Shown here in pieces: positions 42,251 to 45,625 of a stretch of 45,625 nt of DNA. The stretch covers positions 1,986-47,610 of the forward strand of contig PAOI01000016.1 in assembly GCA_002707985.1 (NCBI GenBank), given 5' to 3'. The number at the start of each line of letters is the position of its first letter. Position 1 is the stretch's first letter. Position numbers and translations under genes: made by a program. Source of the DNA: Sphingomonas sp. (GTDB taxonomy: Bacteria; Pseudomonadota; Alphaproteobacteria; Sphingomonadales; Sphingomonadaceae). The notes under the pieces are model-generated. The model did no database searches. It saw only the letters and a program-made list of their open reading frames with translations, and was not told the origin of the DNA.

Positions 42251-42949
42251 ATGGCCAGCATGCGAAACATCGTCATCCTCACCGGCGCAGGCATTTCCGC
42301 GGAGAGCGGTGTCGCCACCTTTCGCGGACCCGACGGGTTGTGGGAGGGGCATCGGGTGGAGGATGTATGCACGCCCGAGGCGCTGGCCGCCGATCCGGAG
42401 CTGGTGCATCAATTCTATGACATGCGCCGCGCGAAACTCGGCACGGTTCAGCCCAATGCGGCGCATCATGCGCTGGCGCGGCTCGATGCCGAATGGCCGG
42501 GCGAATTGCTGATCGTCACCCAGAATGTCGACGACCTGCATGAGCGGGCGGGGGCGAAGCGGATGCTGCACATGCATGGTGAGCTGCTGTCGGCGCTGTG
42601 CGCAGGCTGCGGCGCGCGGCGGCGCTGGACCGGGGCGATGCCGCCGCGCACGGCGTGCGGCACGTGCGGCGGATATCTGCGCCCCGACATCGTCTTCTTC
42701 GGCGAAATTCCCTATCGCATGGACGCGATCGAGGCGGCACTGTCGCAGGCCGATCTGTTCGTTTCGATCGGTACGTCGGGCGCCGTCTATCCCGCGGCGG
42801 GCTTCGTGCGGCTGGCGAGCCATTATGGCGCGCGGACGCTCGAGCTCAATCTCGATCCGTCGGAAGGCAGTAGCTGGTTCGACGAAAGCCGCCTCGGGCG
42901 GGCTGGCGAACTGGTCCCGGCATGGGTGGATGAAATGCTCGCGAGCTGA
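42251..42949 (+). CDS. cobB: NAD-dependent protein deacylase (sirtuin)
   Basis: 232 residues. LTGAGISAESGVATFRG is the NAD-binding start, TQNVDDLHERAG and MHGELLS carry the catalytic Asn, Asp and His, and CAGC...CGTC is the zinc site. YDMRR gives the Tyr-x-x-Arg typical of class III sirtuins that also remove succinyl or malonyl groups. It could deacetylate acetyl-CoA synthetase, whose gene lies 1.5 kb away. Start ATG 42251 or 42260. Confidence 0.93.
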   Translation: MASMRNIVILTGAGISAESGVATFRGPDGLWEGHRVEDVCTPEALAADPELVHQFYDMRRAKLGTVQPNAAHHALARLDAEWPGELLIVTQNVDDLHERAGAKRMLHMHGELLSALCAGCGARRRWTGAMPPRTACGTCGGYLRPDIVFFGEIPYRMDAIEAALSQADLFVSIGTSGAVYPAAGFVRLASHYGARTLELNLDPSEGSSWFDESRLGRAGELVPAWVDEMLAS

Positions 42950-42955
42950 CCCCGG

Positions 42956-43672
42956 TCAGGCGCCGCCGGATCCTTTCGAAAGCGAGCCCAGCAGGAACGC
43001 CAGCGCGAGACCCAGCGCAGTGGCGATTCCGGCGAGCTTGCGATCCTCATTATACGCCTTGGGGAAGACTTCGGTCGCCAGGCTGGCGACGACTGCCCCG
43101 GCAGCGAAGCAACGGATGATCGCCAATATATGCTTGCCCACGCCGGCGAGCAGCAGATTGCCCGCAATCGCTGCGGCGGCGAGCAATGCCGCCGTCGCTG
43201 CCCACAGGCCGAAGATGCGCAGCTTCCCGCTGCCGTCGCTTGCCATGTCGCGCGCGCCGCCAGCGGCTTCTGGCAGGTTGGAAAGGAAGATCGATCCGGC
43301 CAGTGCGGCGACTTCGAGCGCGCCCGCACCGATCAGCGCAACGCCGAGCGCCAGGTTCTCCGGGATGCCATCGAGCGTGATCGCGGCAAGCAGCCCGCCG
43401 CCCGAATCATCGCCCCAATATCGCGCGATCAGCCAGTCGGCGCCGGTGAAGACGATCGCGCCCGCCGCCATTCCGCCCATCGCGGCCCAGACCGACAGAT
43501 GTTCCATCGACGGTTCAATGAGTTCGGACACGACCGACACGATCAGCGCGCCGCCCGCAACTGCGACCAGAAACCCCTCGAGCGGAACAGACAGCTTGCC
43601 GTAAATGCCCCACAGCGCACCGGCGAGCAGCGCGGCGGAAACGGTCAGTACGACTATCGCCATCATCATCAT
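42956..43672 (-). CDS. ZIP family metal transporter
   Basis: 238 residues, about eight hydrophobic segments. TLDGIPENLALGVAL is the ZIP helix IV metal-site signature with Asp in place of the usual His, and LSNLPEAAGGA the helix V partner. ZIP proteins import Zn, Fe or similar divalent metals; metal choice cannot be assigned. Four Met codons open the frame and no ribosome site is obvious, so the exact start is uncertain. Its end is seven bases from the convergent sirtuin. Confidence 0.85.
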   Translation of the reverse strand: MMMMAIVVLTVSAALLAGALWGIYGKLSVPLEGFLVAVAGGALIVSVVSELIEPSMEHLSVWAAMGGMAAGAIVFTGADWLIARYWGDDSGGGLLAAITLDGIPENLALGVALIGAGALEVAALAGSIFLSNLPEAAGGARDMASDGSGKLRIFGLWAATAALLAAAAIAGNLLLAGVGKHILAIIRCFAAGAVVASLATEVFPKAYNEDRKLAGIATALGLALAFLLGSLSKGSGGA

Positions 43673-43730
43673 GGCGAAGCGAACGAGTTTCGGAGGTGTC
43701 GGGTTCCGCGCTTAGACTAAGTGGAGCAGG

Positions 43731-44042
43731 CTAGCGCACGCCCATCCGCACGATCACCGCGCGCGGGACGCCGAGTTCGGCAAGTGCGCTGTCGGTGTCG
43801 CGCAGGCCGCAGAGTTCGCGCTGGATGACGAAGCCATAGGCGGCGTCGGCGGCGGCGCGCAGGGTTTGAGTACGTTCCGCATCGTCAGTGGCTTCCGCCA
43901 GTGCCACGAGTCGCGCCTTGAGCTTGCGTTCGGTATCGGCGAGCGCTTCGGCCTTTTCCTGGATGACTTCGGCCGCGACTGTCGCGACGGCGCCCTCCGG
44001 ATTGCGGCGCTCGGCAATGCGATCGGGCAGGCTGCGAGTCAT
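43731..44042 (-). CDS. DUF6665 family protein
   Basis: 103 residues, helical and charged: SLPDRIAERRNPEGAVATVA, KAEALADTERKLKARLVALAE, then YGFVIQRELCGLRDTDSAL. This is the DUF6665 layout, unknown function. Start ATG 44042 is where the conserved part begins; a longer frame to 44087 has no support. Confidence 0.78.
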   Translation of the reverse strand: MTRSLPDRIAERRNPEGAVATVAAEVIQEKAEALADTERKLKARLVALAEATDDAERTQTLRAAADAAYGFVIQRELCGLRDTDSALAELGVPRAVIVRMGVR

Positions 44043-44094
44043 GGGGTGAGGATAGGGACGATCGACGCCCGAGCGCAAACCTCTCACCCTCCTT

Positions 44095-44215
44095 CTTCGT
44101 CACCCTGAACCCTTCGACAGGCTCAGGACAGGCTTGTTTCAGGGTCCGCTATGCCAGAGGCCCAGTCCTCGCCTGTTGCGCGGTGGATGCTGAAATAAGT
44201 TCAGCATGACGGGGT
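44095..44215. repeat. REP-like repeat unit
   Basis: CACCCTGAACCCTTCGACAGG followed by CTTGTTTCAGGG, and later GATGCTGAAATAAGTTCAGCAT, are inverted half-sites of the CCTGAAC/GTTTCAGG type that recurs in sphingomonad and erythrobacter intergenic DNA. Non-coding. Confidence 0.6.
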
Positions 44216-44218
44216 GTT

Positions 44219-44449
44219 TCAGGGGACCCGAACGAAGCCTTCGGTCCAATGGTCCTTGTCGAGCGAATAGGCGTCGATCGTGAAACTCTCCCGATGGCCG
44301 CAAAAGCCGGGCTACGACCCAAGGCGTGTGATGGCGGCTTCGGCTGCATCGCGGCTCGAATAGACGCCGATCAGTTTCGCGTCGTTACCGAATTCGTCAT
44401 CCGCACGCACATGGTGCAGGACATGTACGACCCCTTCGCCCTCACGCAT
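44219..44449 (-). pseudogene. DUF7336-like small gene broken by an in-frame TAG
   Basis: The frame from ATG 44449 reads [37 protein letters not shown], then TAG (44312-44314), and resumes in frame with PGFCGHRESFTIDAYSLDKD, HWTEGFVRVP and TGA at 44219. Intact relatives read straight through with a Gln-like residue at this point (RL..QPGF), so a single C-to-T change would explain it. The ATG overlaps the acs stop region. A sequencing error or a recent inactivation are both possible. Confidence 0.72.
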
Positions 44450-45625
44450 GCACGACGCGGTTCTCGACCAGATCGTCCACCACCGCCGGATCGGCGAGCG
44501 TGCTGGTATCGCCCAGGCTGGAGACATCGCCCTCGGCGATCTTGCGCAGGATGCGGCGCATGATCTTGCCCGATCGGGTCTTGGGCAGCCCCGGCGCGAA
44601 CTGCAGCGCGTCCGGCGTAGCGATCGGACCGATTTCGGTGCGGACCCATTTGACCAGTTCGCTGCGCAGCGCCTCGCTCGGCTCGCATCCGGCGTTGAGC
44701 GTCACATAGGCATAGATGCCCTGACCCTTCACATCATGCGGCATGCCGACCACGGCGGCTTCGGCCACCTTGGGATGCAGCACCAGCGCGCTTTCGACCT
44801 CGGCGGTGCCCATGCGGTGGCCCGACACGTTGATCACATCGTCGACACGGCCGGTGATCCAGTAATAGCCGTCCTCGTCGCGGCGGCATCCGTCGCCGGT
44901 GAAATATTTCCCGCGATAGGTGGTGAAATAGGTTTCGAAAAACCGCGCATGGTCGTTCCACACGGTCCGCATCTGCCCCGGCCAGCTGCGCGCGATCACC
45001 AGATTGCCCGATGTCGCACCGTGCAGCACTTCGCCTTCGGGATCGACCAGTTGCGGATCGACGCCGGGCATCGGTTTGGTCGCGCTGCCGGGCTTGAGGT
45101 CGGTCGCGCCGGGCAGCGGCGCAATCATCGCGCCGCCGGTTTCGGTCTGCCACCAGGTGTCGATGATCGGGCAGCGCCCTTCGCCGACCGTCTCGTGATA
45201 CCAGCGCCACGCCTCGGGATTGATCGGTTCGCCGACCGTGCCGAGCAGCCGGAGCGAAGCGCGGCTGGTCGCCTTCACATAATCGTCGCCATCCTTCATC
45301 AGCGCGCGCAGCGCGGTAGGCGCCGTGAACAGCGTATTGACCTGATGCTTGTCGACCACCTGCCAGATGCGGCTGGCATCGGGCCAGTTGGGCACGCCTT
45401 CATACATCAATGTCGTCGCGCCGTTGGCGAGCGGGCCATAGAGGATATAGCTGTGCCCGGTGACCCAGCCGATATCGGCGGCGCACCAGAAAATCTCGCC
45501 TTCGCGATAATCGAAGCACAGCTCGTGGGTCAGGCTCGCCCAGAGCAGATAGCCGCCGCTGGTGTGCAGCACGCCCTTGGGCTTGCCGGTCGATCCGGAG
45601 GTATAGAGGATGAACAGCGGGTCCT
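44442..45625 (-). CDS. acs: Acetyl-CoA synthetase, 3' part (start beyond the window)
   Basis: The 394 visible codons begin within the AMP-binding loop ([12 protein letters not shown]) and run to [53 protein letters not shown] and [13 protein letters not shown] (with the acetylation-target Lys) match Acs. The enzyme makes acetyl-CoA from acetate, ATP and CoA. The rest lies past 45625. Its activity is commonly controlled by Lys acetylation, removed by a sirtuin such as the one encoded at 42251. Confidence 0.96.
   Translation of the reverse strand, partial: DPLFILYTSGSTGKPKGVLHTSGGYLLWASLTHELCFDYREGEIFWCAADIGWVTGHSYILYGPLANGATTLMYEGVPNWPDASRIWQVVDKHQVNTLFTAPTALRALMKDGDDYVKATSRASLRLLGTVGEPINPEAWRWYHETVGEGRCPIIDTWWQTETGGAMIAPLPGATDLKPGSATKPMPGVDPQLVDPEGEVLHGATSGNLVIARSWPGQMRTVWNDHARFFETYFTTYRGKYFTGDGCRRDEDGYYWITGRVDDVINVSGHRMGTAEVESALVLHPKVAEAAVVGMPHDVKGQGIYAYVTLNAGCEPSEALRSELVKWVRTEIGPIATPDALQFAPGLPKTRSGKIMRRILRKIAEGDVSSLGDTSTLADPAVVDDLVENRVVHA

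Overview
The window looks like the chromosome of a sphingomonad-type alphaproteobacterium. The flanking DNA is GC-rich, the transporters and ring-cleavage genes resemble those of lignin-aromatic degraders, two alphaproteobacterial LexA boxes (GTTC-N7-GTTC) are present, and REP-like and inverted repeats lie between housekeeping genes. Genus-level placement is inference.

Region 1 (1-15222) is a GC-rich catabolic island of about 18 genes for an aromatic, probably methoxylated or carboxylated, compound. Two AAHS-type MFS importers (600-1946 and 10886-12226) would bring the substrate in. A Rieske oxygenase, a crotonase and a carboxymuconolactone decarboxylase-like protein form one overlapping operon (2833-5455). 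A UTRA-domain GntR regulator (5634-6389) diverges from a GST and a CaiB-type CoA-transferase. A LigB-type extradiol dioxygenase, a RidA protein, a LigJ-like hydratase and a dimeric alpha/beta-barrel protein form a second tight operon (12269-15222). Two RraA/CHA-aldolase-like proteins would complete the ring-cleavage route to central metabolites. Three EthD/DUF4286-like proteins, two with Tat signals, are unexplained.

Region 2 (about 15.3-37.82 kb) is an integrative mobilizable element of lower G+C inserted at the 3' end of tRNA-Arg(CCG). It has MobC and relaxase genes at its left end. A soluble VirD4/TraG coupling ATPase, a separate membrane protein and a large serine recombinase lie at its right end. 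No type IV secretion genes are present. The backbone carries an ArdC antirestriction protein, two GIY-YIG proteins, two small proteins ending in sliding-clamp-like motifs, LexA-box promoters, and many intergenic sequences with strong predicted secondary structure, several repeated. The main cargo is a three-gene candidate restriction-modification module: a multi-zinc HNH protein, a PD-(D/E)XK protein and a fused double DNA methyltransferase. Next to a 400-base array of hairpins is a 79-codon gene whose product matches only the T7-loop segment of FtsZ.

Region 3 (37.82-45.6 kb) is conserved chromosome: tRNA-Arg, DUF6491, nth, dapB, a membrane protein bordered by a MITE-like inverted repeat, a tetratricopeptide-like protein, a sirtuin, a ZIP-type transporter, DUF6665, a nonsense-broken small gene, and the 3' part of acetyl-CoA synthetase.
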